From: Deltaproteobacteria bacterium
GTDB lineage: Bacteria; Desulfobacterota; DSM-4660; Desulfatiglandales; HGW-15
NCBI GenBank assembly: GCA_019307805.1
Contig: JAFDIX010000354.1
Location: 1 to 5,584, forward strand
Direction: 5' to 3'
DNA: 5,584 nt
Shown here piece by piece: positions 1-5,570 of this stretch. The notes under the pieces are model-generated. The model saw only the letters and a list, made by a program, of their open reading frames with translations, was not told the DNA's origin and searched no databases. How positions within the stretch are numbered: the first letter of the stretch is position 1; each line of letters begins with the position of its first letter. Both the position numbers and the translations under genes were made by a program.

Positions 1-1
1 T

Positions 2-79
2 GGAAGGGCAACGGAAAAGCTGGAGGCCCTTATCCAGTTCACCAAGGACTGCAAGCCTTTTGTCCGGAAAGAACTATAA
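2..79 (+). CDS. trpD: Anthranilate phosphoribosyltransferase, C-terminal end only (partial)
   Basis: Reading frame 2 is open from the window edge to a TAA at 77-79 and gives 25 residues, including ATEKLEALIQFT and ending in VRKEL. This looks like the last helix of anthranilate phosphoribosyltransferase, whose C-termini often read like A-x-x-KLExLIxFT. The family transfers phosphoribosyl from PRPP to anthranilate, the step just before TrpF. Its place directly upstream of trpC on the same strand supports the call, because trpD-trpC-trpF-trpB-trpA is a common order. No catalytic part is inside the window, so the assignment rests on a short tail plus context. The alternative is another trp-operon protein ending here. 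Confidence 0.72.
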   Translation, partial: GRATEKLEALIQFTKDCKPFVRKEL

Positions 80-81
80 TC

Positions 82-100
82 GGTTTTTTTATTGAAAACC
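82..100 (+). other. Small inverted repeat in the trpD-trpC gap
   Basis: GGTTTT at 82-87 and AAAACC at 95-100 form a perfect 6-bp stem around a 7-base loop. It sits three bases after the trpD stop. The stem is mostly A-T and is not followed by a T tract, so it is not a convincing terminator; transcription presumably continues into trpC. It could be a weak mRNA stability or processing element, or chance in a T-rich stretch. The rest of the 83-bp gap holds only the trpC ribosome binding site; I see no good sigma-70 promoter. Confidence 0.2.
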
Positions 101-162
101 TGGTCCTCTGGGCCGGGATCTTTACTCCATACAGAGAAAAACATTTCAGAACAGGAAATATC

Positions 163-954
163 ATGCATTCGATTCTTTCAAAGATCCTGGAACAGAAAAA
201 AGAAGAGGTGGGGAAACTCTATGAAAGCGGTGTGCAGGCGGTTGAAGGGCAGCCCCCGAATTCAGGTCGGGATTTCAAGGGAGCCCTATCCAGTGAAGGA
301 CGCGTGTCCCTGATTGCGGAAATAAAATATGCTTCCCCCTCGGCGGGGGTGATCCGTGAAGAGGTTGATACCGTCACCATCGGCCGCACCTATGAGAAGG
401 CCGGGGCATCGGCGATATCACTGGTCACAGACCGTCTGTTTTTTAGGGGGCGTTCAGCGGATCTTCCTATACTCAAAGGGGCCGTGACCCTCCCCATCCT
501 GCGTAAGGAATTCATCATCGACAGGATCCAGGTGACGGAGTCCTGTCTTCTTGGGGCGGATGCCGTTCTCCTGATTGCCGCTGCCCTGTCCCGGGATGTA
601 CTGGAAGCGTTGATCACCTTCTCCAGTTCCCTGGGCATGGCTGCAATCACAGAGGTGCATGACAGGGAGGACCTTGAAAAGGCCAAGGACTGCAGGGCCG
701 AGATCATAGGCATCAATAACCGGAATCTGAAGACCTTTGAGGTCAGTGTGGATAATACCCTGGCCCTGGTGCCCCATGTGCCCGAGGGATGCATCATCGT
801 CAGTGAGAGCGGCATTCAGGGTGGCGAAGATGTCTCCCGGCTGAAAGGGGCCGGAATAGATGCGATTCTGGTGGGCACCGGACTCATGAAGAGCAGGGAT
901 ATGGACCAAAGCACAAGGGAACTGGTTCAGGACTGTAACAGGGGGGGCGGTTAA
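163..954 (+). CDS. trpC: Indole-3-glycerol phosphate synthase
   Basis: This 263-residue stand-alone enzyme of the usual family length (about 250-270) is a cytoplasmic TIM barrel. It converts CdRP to indole-3-glycerol phosphate with loss of CO2 and water. The motifs appear in order: IAEIKYASPSAGVIRE (51-66, with catalytic Glu53 and Lys55), LVTDRLFFRG (87-96), LRKEFIID (113-120, general acid Lys115), ITEVHD (162-167, Glu164), GINNRNL (183-189, substrate-binding Asn185) and VSESGI (213-218, Glu215/Ser216). GTG near 238-240 belongs to the phosphate site. The ATG at 163 is preferred because AGGAAA lies at 153-158, and the protein begins at the expected N-terminal helix. The frame is open further upstream to the window edge, but that part overlaps trpD and has no family-like sequence. 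It is not fused to TrpF as in enteric bacteria. Tyr56 follows Lys55 where Lys or Arg is more usual. The gene lies 3 bp before trpF. Confidence 0.97.
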   Translation: MHSILSKILEQKKEEVGKLYESGVQAVEGQPPNSGRDFKGALSSEGRVSLIAEIKYASPSAGVIREEVDTVTIGRTYEKAGASAISLVTDRLFFRGRSADLPILKGAVTLPILRKEFIIDRIQVTESCLLGADAVLLIAAALSRDVLEALITFSSSLGMAAITEVHDREDLEKAKDCRAEIIGINNRNLKTFEVSVDNTLALVPHVPEGCIIVSESGIQGGEDVSRLKGAGIDAILVGTGLMKSRDMDQSTRELVQDCNRGGG

Positions 955-957
955 ACC

Positions 958-1596
958 GTGGTCAAGGTCAAAATCTGCGGGATCACAAATACGGATGATG
1001 CTGTTATGGCTGTGGATATGGGAGCGGACGCCCTTGGTTTCATTTTTGCCGAGAGCCCCAGGCAGGTCAGCCCTGAAACAGCACGGCATATCATTCAAAA
1101 CCTTCCTCCATTTGTAAGGACGGTGGGCGTTTTTGTGGATGAAGACCGGGTCAGCATCAGGGATATTATGGGCTTTTGCCGCCTTGACATGGTCCAGCTC
1201 CATGGGAGTGAGTCCCCCGCATTCTGTGGAGAATTCACACCCCGTGCGGTCAAGGCCTTTCGCCTGAAGGACGCCTCCAGCCTCTCGTCCATGGAATCCT
1301 ACAGGGGATATGTCAGGGCCTTTCTCCTGGATACCTACCAGGAGGGGATCGCCGGGGGTACGGGAGCGACTTTTGACTGGGCCCTGGCCCGTAAAACCAG
1401 GGACTTCGGGATGCCGGTCATTCTGTCGGGAGGACTTGGACCTTCCAATATCCGCCAGGCCGTCACCACGGTGCAGCCCTATGCCGTGGACGTGAACAGC
1501 GGGATCGAGAAGGAGCCCGGAAAGAAAGACCCTGCCCTCATGAAAGCCTTGATGGGGCAGATCAATAGTATGAACAGGAGAATGATTGACGAATGA
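958..1596 (+). CDS. trpF: Phosphoribosylanthranilate isomerase
   Basis: This 212-residue TIM-barrel protein catalyses the Amadori rearrangement of N-(5-phosphoribosyl)anthranilate to CdRP, the substrate of the TrpC gene just upstream. VKICGIT (4-10) carries the general base Cys7, and LLDT (123-126) carries the general acid Asp125. ALGFIFAESPRQVSP (25-39), QLHG (80-83), GGTGATFDW (133-141), LSGGL (156-160) and DVNSGIE (178-184) are the remaining barrel and phosphate-loop signatures. The last has Asn179... where many homologues read DVSSGVE, a mild variant. The start is a GTG at 958, three bases after the trpC stop. A G-rich stretch at 940-950 inside the trpC end serves as the ribosome binding site, suggesting translational coupling. 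The start places Cys7 at the standard position. The stop overlaps the trpB ATG as ATGA. Family and function are very secure. Confidence 0.96.
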   Translation: MVKVKICGITNTDDAVMAVDMGADALGFIFAESPRQVSPETARHIIQNLPPFVRTVGVFVDEDRVSIRDIMGFCRLDMVQLHGSESPAFCGEFTPRAVKAFRLKDASSLSSMESYRGYVRAFLLDTYQEGIAGGTGATFDWALARKTRDFGMPVILSGGLGPSNIRQAVTTVQPYAVDVNSGIEKEPGKKDPALMKALMGQINSMNRRMIDE

Positions 1597-2819
1597 AGAA
1601 TCGCGGATACTACGGTGCATTTGGAGGGGCATTTCTACCGGAGATACTGGTTGCCACCTTTGAGGAACTGGTAAAGGCCTTTGAAGAGGCGCGCCAAGAT
1701 CCCGGCTTCCGGCGGGAGTTTGAAGAGATCATGACCAACTATTGCGGTCGACCCACGCCACTCACCTTTGCTGAAAATCTTACCAAACACTTTGGGGGGC
1801 CCCGCATCTATATCAAGAGAGAAGATCTCAACCATACCGGTGCCCATAAAGCGAACAATGTCATGGGCCAGGGCCTTCTGGTAAAGCGCATGGGGAAATC
1901 GCGGGTCATTGCAGAGACCGGGGCCGGGCAGCATGGCGTTGCCACGGCCACCATGGCGGCCAAATTCGGCTTCCAATGTACCATTTACATGGGAGAAAAA
2001 GACGTGGATCGCCAACGACCCAATGTCTTCTGGATGGAGCGACTGGGTGCGGATGTGGTCCCTGTTCGAGATGGAAGCCGGATATTGAAGGATGCCATCA
2101 ATGAGGCCTTTCGGGACTGGGTCGGCCACATGGAGGATACCCATTATGTCCTGGGGACGGCTTGCGGTCCCCATCCCTACCCGGAGATGGTCTCCTATTT
2201 CCAGTCCATCATCGGCATGGAGGCTCGAAACCAGATCATGGAACAGGAGGGGAGACTCCCGACCCGGGTTTTTGCATGCGCAGGGGGCGGATCCAACGCA
2301 CTGGGTGTTTTCAGTGGATTCCCCGATGATTCAATAGAACGCGTTGCCGTGGAGGCCGGGGGAAAGGGCCTGGAGAGCGGCCGTCATGCAGCGCGCATTG
2401 CCTCGAAGGATGGAAACATCGGCGTCGCCCAGGGATACAAGTCCTATTTTCTGCAGGACAGTGACGGCCAGATGCGGGAGACACACAGTGTGGCTGCGGG
2501 ATTGGATTATGTGGGGGTCTCACCCATTCTGGCGGCTATGGCAAAGGAAGGAAGGGTGAGATTCGAGGCGGCAACAGACCGTGAGGTCCTGGAGGCCCTC
2601 ACCCTCACCATGAACAAGGAAGGGGTTATTCCCGCGCTTGAGTCGGCCCACGCCTTTGCCCAGGCATTCAAGGAGGCCCCGGATTTGTCAGGGGAGGATA
2701 TCCTCTTGATCAATCAGTCCGGCAGGGGGGACAAGGACATCTTCACCATTGCCGACGCTTACAATGACTCGGCATGGGGCGATTTCATACGAGAGAGGGC
2801 GGATCATTATGGCGCTTGA
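1593..2819 (+). CDS. trpB: Tryptophan synthase beta subunit
   Basis: This 408-residue PLP enzyme condenses indole with L-serine to give L-tryptophan and works in an alpha2-beta2 complex with TrpA. Landmarks are REDLNHTGAHKANN (76-89, PLP lysine Lys86), ETGAGQHG (108-115, catalytic Glu108), LKDAINEAFRDW (165-176, Lys166 at the alpha-contact position), GTACGPHPYP (188-197), the phosphate loop GGGSNA (231-236), AAGLDY (301-306, Asp305), ALES (348-351, Glu350) and NQSGRGDKD (374-382, Ser376 to the PLP ring nitrogen). The residue numbers nearly match the enterobacterial enzyme, so it is TrpB1-like in length. Deviations from common TrpB sequences are HKANN for HK(T/I)N, DYVGVSPIL where DYPGVGPEH is usual, and Gln375 before the PLP serine where Leu is common. 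Its ATG lies in the ATGA overlap with trpF, with AGGAG at 1576-1580 about 12 bases upstream. It overlaps trpA by 11 bp. Confidence 0.97.
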   Translation: MKNRGYYGAFGGAFLPEILVATFEELVKAFEEARQDPGFRREFEEIMTNYCGRPTPLTFAENLTKHFGGPRIYIKREDLNHTGAHKANNVMGQGLLVKRMGKSRVIAETGAGQHGVATATMAAKFGFQCTIYMGEKDVDRQRPNVFWMERLGADVVPVRDGSRILKDAINEAFRDWVGHMEDTHYVLGTACGPHPYPEMVSYFQSIIGMEARNQIMEQEGRLPTRVFACAGGGSNALGVFSGFPDDSIERVAVEAGGKGLESGRHAARIASKDGNIGVAQGYKSYFLQDSDGQMRETHSVAAGLDYVGVSPILAAMAKEGRVRFEAATDREVLEALTLTMNKEGVIPALESAHAFAQAFKEAPDLSGEDILLINQSGRGDKDIFTIADAYNDSAWGDFIRERADHYGA

Positions 2820-3576
2820 GGACTATATCAGGGAAAAACGGGAAGACAGGGATATCCTGCTCATGACCCACATTGTCCTGGGGTATCCTTCCATGGAGGA
2901 TAGTCTGAAGATGATCGAGGTGATGGTCCGGGCAGGGGTTGATGTTATGGAGTTACAGATTCCCTTTTCAGAACCCATTGCCGACGGGCCCACCATCCTT
3001 CAAGCCAATCAGAGGGCACTGGAGAAGGGGGTCAGTGTCCAGGCCTGCATGGATCTGGCCCAGAGGGCTGCAGAGGACTTTGACATCCCCTTTTTGATTA
3101 TGACCTACTACAATATTCTTTTCGCCTACGGCATAGGGCCTTTTGCCGCGGCCATGGAAAGAGGGAACCTGCAGGGTGCCATTATTGCGGATCTTCCTCC
3201 GGAAGAGGGCCGCGAATACCTCAGGGCCATGGAGGAACACCACCTTGCCCCTGTCTTTATTTTCTCCCCAAAGACCCCATACAGCCGAATGCAGTACATT
3301 GCCTCCCATTCCCGGGGATTTGTCTATTGTGCTGCCCGCAAGGGTGTCACGGGAACACAAACAAGCTTTTCAGAAGACCTGGAGGACTATCTAAAACAGT
3401 GCCGAAAGGCGACCCCCCTTCCCCTGGCAGTGGGGTTCGGCGTGCAGACCAGGGCGGATATTCAATTCCTCAAAGGCAGGGCGGATATGGCTGTGGTAGG
3501 GACCCAAACGCTTCGGGTCATGGAAGAGAAGGGAATCGATGCGGTGGGGGATTTTATTAGAGACCTCAGGGAATAA
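2809..3576 (+). CDS. trpA: Tryptophan synthase alpha subunit, atypical sequence type
   Basis: This 255-residue TIM barrel cleaves indole-3-glycerol phosphate to indole and glyceraldehyde 3-phosphate, passing indole through a tunnel to TrpB. The catalytic pair is Glu48 in MELQIPFSEP (47-56) and Asp59 in IADGP (57-61). RKGVTG (177-182) is loop 6 with Thr181, GFGVQTRAD (209-217) and VVGTQTL (229-235) form the phosphate site. Compared with the usual ELGxPFSDP signature, Gly is replaced by Gln50 and Asp by Glu55. Asp56 of the Salmonella enzyme contacts beta Lys167, and the matching Lys166 is present in this TrpB. The frame is open 20 codons further upstream, but that part lies inside trpB. The ATG at 2809 is chosen because AGAGGG sits at 2794-2799 and the protein then begins at the normal first helix. 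It is the last gene of the operon; no classical terminator follows. Confidence 0.94.
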   Translation: MALEDYIREKREDRDILLMTHIVLGYPSMEDSLKMIEVMVRAGVDVMELQIPFSEPIADGPTILQANQRALEKGVSVQACMDLAQRAAEDFDIPFLIMTYYNILFAYGIGPFAAAMERGNLQGAIIADLPPEEGREYLRAMEEHHLAPVFIFSPKTPYSRMQYIASHSRGFVYCAARKGVTGTQTSFSEDLEDYLKQCRKATPLPLAVGFGVQTRADIQFLKGRADMAVVGTQTLRVMEEKGIDAVGDFIRDLRE

Positions 3577-3618
3577 AGTCGCTGACCCAATTTATCTAAT
3601 AATGCCCATCAAAATGAC

Positions 3619-3646
3619 TTCTGGAATGATTGCTGAGAGTCCAGAA
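3619..3646. repeat. Inverted repeat and short GAATGA repeats after trpA
   Basis: TTCTGGA (3619-3625) and TCCAGAA (3640-3646) are perfect 7-bp arms around a 14-base loop, 42 bp after the trpA stop. No T run follows on either strand, so an intrinsic terminator is not supported. GAATGA occurs at 3624, 3644 and 3652, and GAATGATT twice (3624-3631, 3652-3659), which gives the stretch a repetitive look. It could be an mRNA 3'-end stem or remnant sequence. A second tiny stem, GCCC-AAAC-GGGC, lies at 3741-3752 just past the stop of the convergent transporter gene. The remainder of 3577-3755 shows no gene. Confidence 0.3.
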
Positions 3647-3755
3647 TGAGTGAATGATTCGATCTTTAAAAACCCGTTCGATAAGGTGGCCTTGACCTCT
3701 CGGAAGCCAGTCTTCTGTATCTGGTCTCTCAACTAGTCGCGCCCAAACGGGCAGC

Positions 3756-4586
3756 TCAGCCGGGCAAGAACGCCACGATGGTTCCCACAGCCAGGAGCAG
3801 ACCTGCCACTTTCCGCTTCGTGAACCGTTCTCCCATCCAGAGGGTCACCATCAGGGCGCTCACTACGAAGCTGAGTTGCCCGATGGGCGTCACCACACTA
3901 GCCTCCCCTATTTTGAGGGCCGCCAGCAGAGCGATAAGTCCCATGGAGAGACTTAAACTCGCCACGAAGCCATGGGCCCACCCCTGGCGGGAGAAACGCG
4001 GACCTCCCTGGGTGAGGCGGGCGTATATGAAGGCAACCGTTATGAAACACATCCCCTGGCTGTGCAGAAACATTGCAGGTGCCACACCACCCGACACGCC
4101 AAGCTTGTAGATGATGTTGAGAAGACCCACAGAGGTCATTGCTGCAAGTGCCCACAGAATGGAGGTCGTCCGATCCCTGGGGATAGCCTTTGAGCCGAAA
4201 CGGAATTCCGAGAGGAAGAAGATCGAGGCGGCCGCCAGCAGAAACCCGATCCCTTTGCGAATCGTCATCTGTTCTCCCAGAAATAGAATGGCCACCAGGG
4301 CTGTGATGACGAAACTGATCCGATAGATCGGGGTACTCACGCTCGCCTCTCCCAGGCTGACACTCCGCATAAAGGCCCAAATTGGGCCGAGAAATAAAAG
4401 GGGACTCCATATGTAGGTGCCTTCTAAATAGGACCAAAGGGTCACAATGGGGACGAAGAAGCAGGCCTGTGAACAGGTCATGGTGCCTGCTGAAACACCC
4501 TTGCGGACCGCTTTTGAATAAACAAAGTCATAGATGCCAATCAGCACCATAGAGAGCAACGCAAAAAGGATATAAGATGGGATCAT
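3756..4586 (-). CDS. EamA-family (DMT superfamily) membrane transporter
   Basis: This 276-residue, very hydrophobic protein has about ten predicted inner-membrane helices (roughly 4-24, 35-53, 61-77, 87-106, 112-126, 143-161, 168-188, 203-224, 233-251, 257-274). It shows the duplicated architecture of the family. LGEASVSTPI (78-87) and FLGEQMTIRKGIG (102-114) in the first half reappear as IGEASVVTPI (226-235) and WMGERFTKRKVAG (250-262) in the second, an offset of 148 residues. EamA/DMT proteins export or import small metabolites such as amino acids, but the substrate cannot be read from sequence. Lying next to trp genes is not evidence for tryptophan transport, since it is convergent with the operon. 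The ATG is supported by AAAGGAG (plus-strand 4592-4598) six bases upstream. It is divergent from the exported cupin gene, only 41 bp apart. Family assignment is firm, function open. Confidence 0.9.
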   Translation of the reverse strand: MIPSYILFALLSMVLIGIYDFVYSKAVRKGVSAGTMTCSQACFFVPIVTLWSYLEGTYIWSPLLFLGPIWAFMRSVSLGEASVSTPIYRISFVITALVAILFLGEQMTIRKGIGFLLAAASIFFLSEFRFGSKAIPRDRTTSILWALAAMTSVGLLNIIYKLGVSGGVAPAMFLHSQGMCFITVAFIYARLTQGGPRFSRQGWAHGFVASLSLSMGLIALLAALKIGEASVVTPIGQLSFVVSALMVTLWMGERFTKRKVAGLLLAVGTIVAFLPG

Positions 4587-4627
4587 TCTGTCTCCTTTAA
4601 TGCTAAGAATATTACATGGAGGAGATT
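4587..4627. promoter_or_regulatory. Very short divergent intergenic region with two ribosome binding sites
   Basis: These 41 bp separate the start codons of the leftward transporter gene and the rightward cupin gene. They hold AAAGGAG for the former (complement of 4592-4598) and GGAGGAG for the latter (4618-4624). The promoters must therefore overlap each other or lie in the opposing coding sequence. The only promoter-like hexamer I see is TAATAT on the - strand (complement of 4609-4614), with a poor TTCTTT 18 bases upstream. I do not regard it as established. No operator palindrome stands out. Confidence 0.3.
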
Positions 4628-5014
4628 ATGAAAAAGAATTTGATTTTGGGTTTGATTTTCGTCCTAGCATTGAGTCTGTGTTTTGGATTGTCAAGCACAT
4701 CGTTCGCAGAAGAAAAGAAAAAGAATTTTCGATTTGAGCCGACCAAGTTTGCCGCAAAAACTGCAGGAGTTGACGTTCAATTTGTAGTCTTTGCGTTGGA
4801 CCCTGGTGCGATGTTCAAAGATTTCAAGGTTGGACAAAACGAGTATCTCATCGTCACAAAAGGTGAGTTCGTATATACGTACGGAGGGAAAACAATGACT
4901 AAAAAAGTAGGTGACAATTGGTATCACCCTGCTGGCACTATCCTAACCGTCACCAATAAAGGCAACGATGAATCAATCCTTCTGGCAATTCAAGGTGTTC
5001 CCGACAAGAGATAA
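4628..5014 (+). CDS. Small exported cupin-fold protein lacking metal-ligand histidines
   Basis: This 128-residue protein has an N-terminal signal peptide: MKKN, a hydrophobic core to about residue 22, then SFA before a likely cleavage at Ala27-Glu28. Cys18 is not in a proper lipobox, so a soluble periplasmic protein is likely. Residues about 48-122 look like one compact cupin beta barrel: DPGAMFKDFKVGQNEYLIVTKGE resembles cupin motif 1 (residues 58-80 are the span) and GDNWYHPAGTILTVTN (95-110) resembles motif 2. The HxH of motif 1 is absent (residues 65-68 are DFKV) and the His of PxGxxH is Leu106; only Glu72 remains. A different metal site, a non-catalytic binding role, or another small beta-barrel family are all possible. 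An ATG at 4616 is in frame, but 4628 is chosen because GGAGGAG at 4618-4624 precedes it and it begins the signal peptide cleanly. About 42% GC, well below the trp genes. Confidence 0.8.
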   Translation: MKKNLILGLIFVLALSLCFGLSSTSFAEEKKKNFRFEPTKFAAKTAGVDVQFVVFALDPGAMFKDFKVGQNEYLIVTKGEFVYTYGGKTMTKKVGDNWYHPAGTILTVTNKGNDESILLAIQGVPDKR

Positions 5015-5019
5015 TCCCT

Positions 5020-5066
5020 AGAGCGCCCTCATGACCAATAAGCGCTCTGCTTCTTTGTGGTCATGA
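5020..5066. terminator. Two interleaved inverted repeats between convergent genes (pseudoknot-like)
   Basis: AGAGCGC (5020-5026) pairs with GCGCTCT (5042-5048), and TCATGACCA (5029-5037) pairs with TGGTCATGA (5058-5066). Both are perfect, 7 and 9 bp. The second left arm lies inside the first loop while its right arm lies outside, so the stems interleave. The connecting loops would be 2, 4 and 9 bases, compatible with an H-type RNA pseudoknot, or the stems could be alternatives. The location, six bases past the cupin stop and before the stop of the opposing gene at 5100, favours a transcription end or 3' stability role. GCTTCTTTG after the first stem is a poor U tract, so it is not a textbook intrinsic terminator. 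Nothing else is evident up to 5099. Confidence 0.45.
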
Positions 5067-5099
5067 TGAGGATGCTGCCATACCTTTGTCCTGCAGCTG

Positions 5100-5570
5100 C
5101 TACTTTGAATCTGTATAATCAATTTTGCCGTCCGGCAACATATACAGGATCAGAGCTTCCCCATTCGTTACCGTTGGGTAGTGTCCCGATCCTGTTTCAA
5201 AAACGCACCAGCCGCGAGACGTACCATCAAATTGGGCTTCCGGAGTGATCGGCATTACCATACAGACCTCTCCGCCAGGATGGCTATGATGAGATCCCAC
5301 TAAATCGGTCAAGTCCACTACGTCGACGCTTAGTCCTCCTGTCTCTTCGCATGGTTCAATAACACGGCCCCAACGCACACCCACATCGCCGTTTGCACAC
5401 ATCCATCCATCCGCGATCGCTTCGTGGCATGCTTTCTCAATCGTATCGAACGCTTCATCCCCAGGCGGGAAGCGGGAGGTTAGTTTCTCGGCAAGTTTAG
5501 CGTCTATCGCCATACTTGAGACAAGATCGGTCACGGGTTTAAGCAAAGCTTTAAATTCACTGATTCTCAT
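5100..5570 (-). CDS. 4-hydroxylaminobenzoate lyase-like protein (DUF4863 family)
   Basis: This 156-residue protein has no signal peptide, so it is probably cytoplasmic. Its sequence matches my recollection of the DUF4863 family, in which PnbB converts 4-hydroxylaminobenzoate to protocatechuate and ammonia in 4-nitrobenzoate breakdown. Recognised blocks are an N-terminal helical part (1-55), DGWMCANGDVGVRWGRVI (54-71), SVDVVDL (81-87), VGSHHSHPGGEVCMVMPI (91-108), GWCVFETGSGHYPTV (120-134) and LILYMLPDGKIDYT (140-153). HxHx3E (His95, His97, Glu101) plus His130 form a complete cupin-type metal ligand set. Length is close to full family size. The ATG is supported by GGAGG (plus-strand 5578-5582) seven bases upstream, at the window edge. 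No nitroreductase or protocatechuate genes are in view, so the true substrate is uncertain and no gene symbol is given. It is convergent with the exported cupin gene. Confidence 0.8.
   Translation of the reverse strand: MRISEFKALLKPVTDLVSSMAIDAKLAEKLTSRFPPGDEAFDTIEKACHEAIADGWMCANGDVGVRWGRVIEPCEETGGLSVDVVDLTDLVGSHHSHPGGEVCMVMPITPEAQFDGTSRGWCVFETGSGHYPTVTNGEALILYMLPDGKIDYTDSK

Noticed and set aside
63..90. CCG...CGG followed by seven Ts as a terminator after trpD
   Set aside because: The stem is only three base pairs and overlaps the trpD coding end; termination here would cut the operon.
92..313. A + strand open frame starting in the trpD-trpC gap
   Set aside because: It begins with a non-ATG codon, runs out of frame into trpC, has no ribosome binding site I can defend, and is unlike any known protein.
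454..1632. A 392-codon open frame on the - strand across trpC and trpF
   Set aside because: It lies wholly antisense to two certain genes, resembles no protein family, and its length follows from the GC-rich codon use of the sense genes.
2749..2808. A 20-codon upstream extension of trpA
   Set aside because: The extension is inside the trpB coding end, has no family similarity, and the ATG at 2809 has a better ribosome binding site and gives the standard TrpA N-terminus.
3692..3721. TTGACC followed by TGTATC as a + strand promoter
   Set aside because: The -10 match is poor, and it would read only antisense into the transporter gene.
4616..4627. Upstream in-frame ATG for the exported cupin
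   Set aside because: The ATG at 4616 overlaps the GGAGGAG ribosome binding site of the ATG at 4628 and would put acidic residues before the signal peptide.
5057..5248. A 63-codon + strand open frame after the exported cupin
   Set aside because: It starts inside the interleaved repeat and lies antisense to the DUF4863 gene, with no recognisable protein features.
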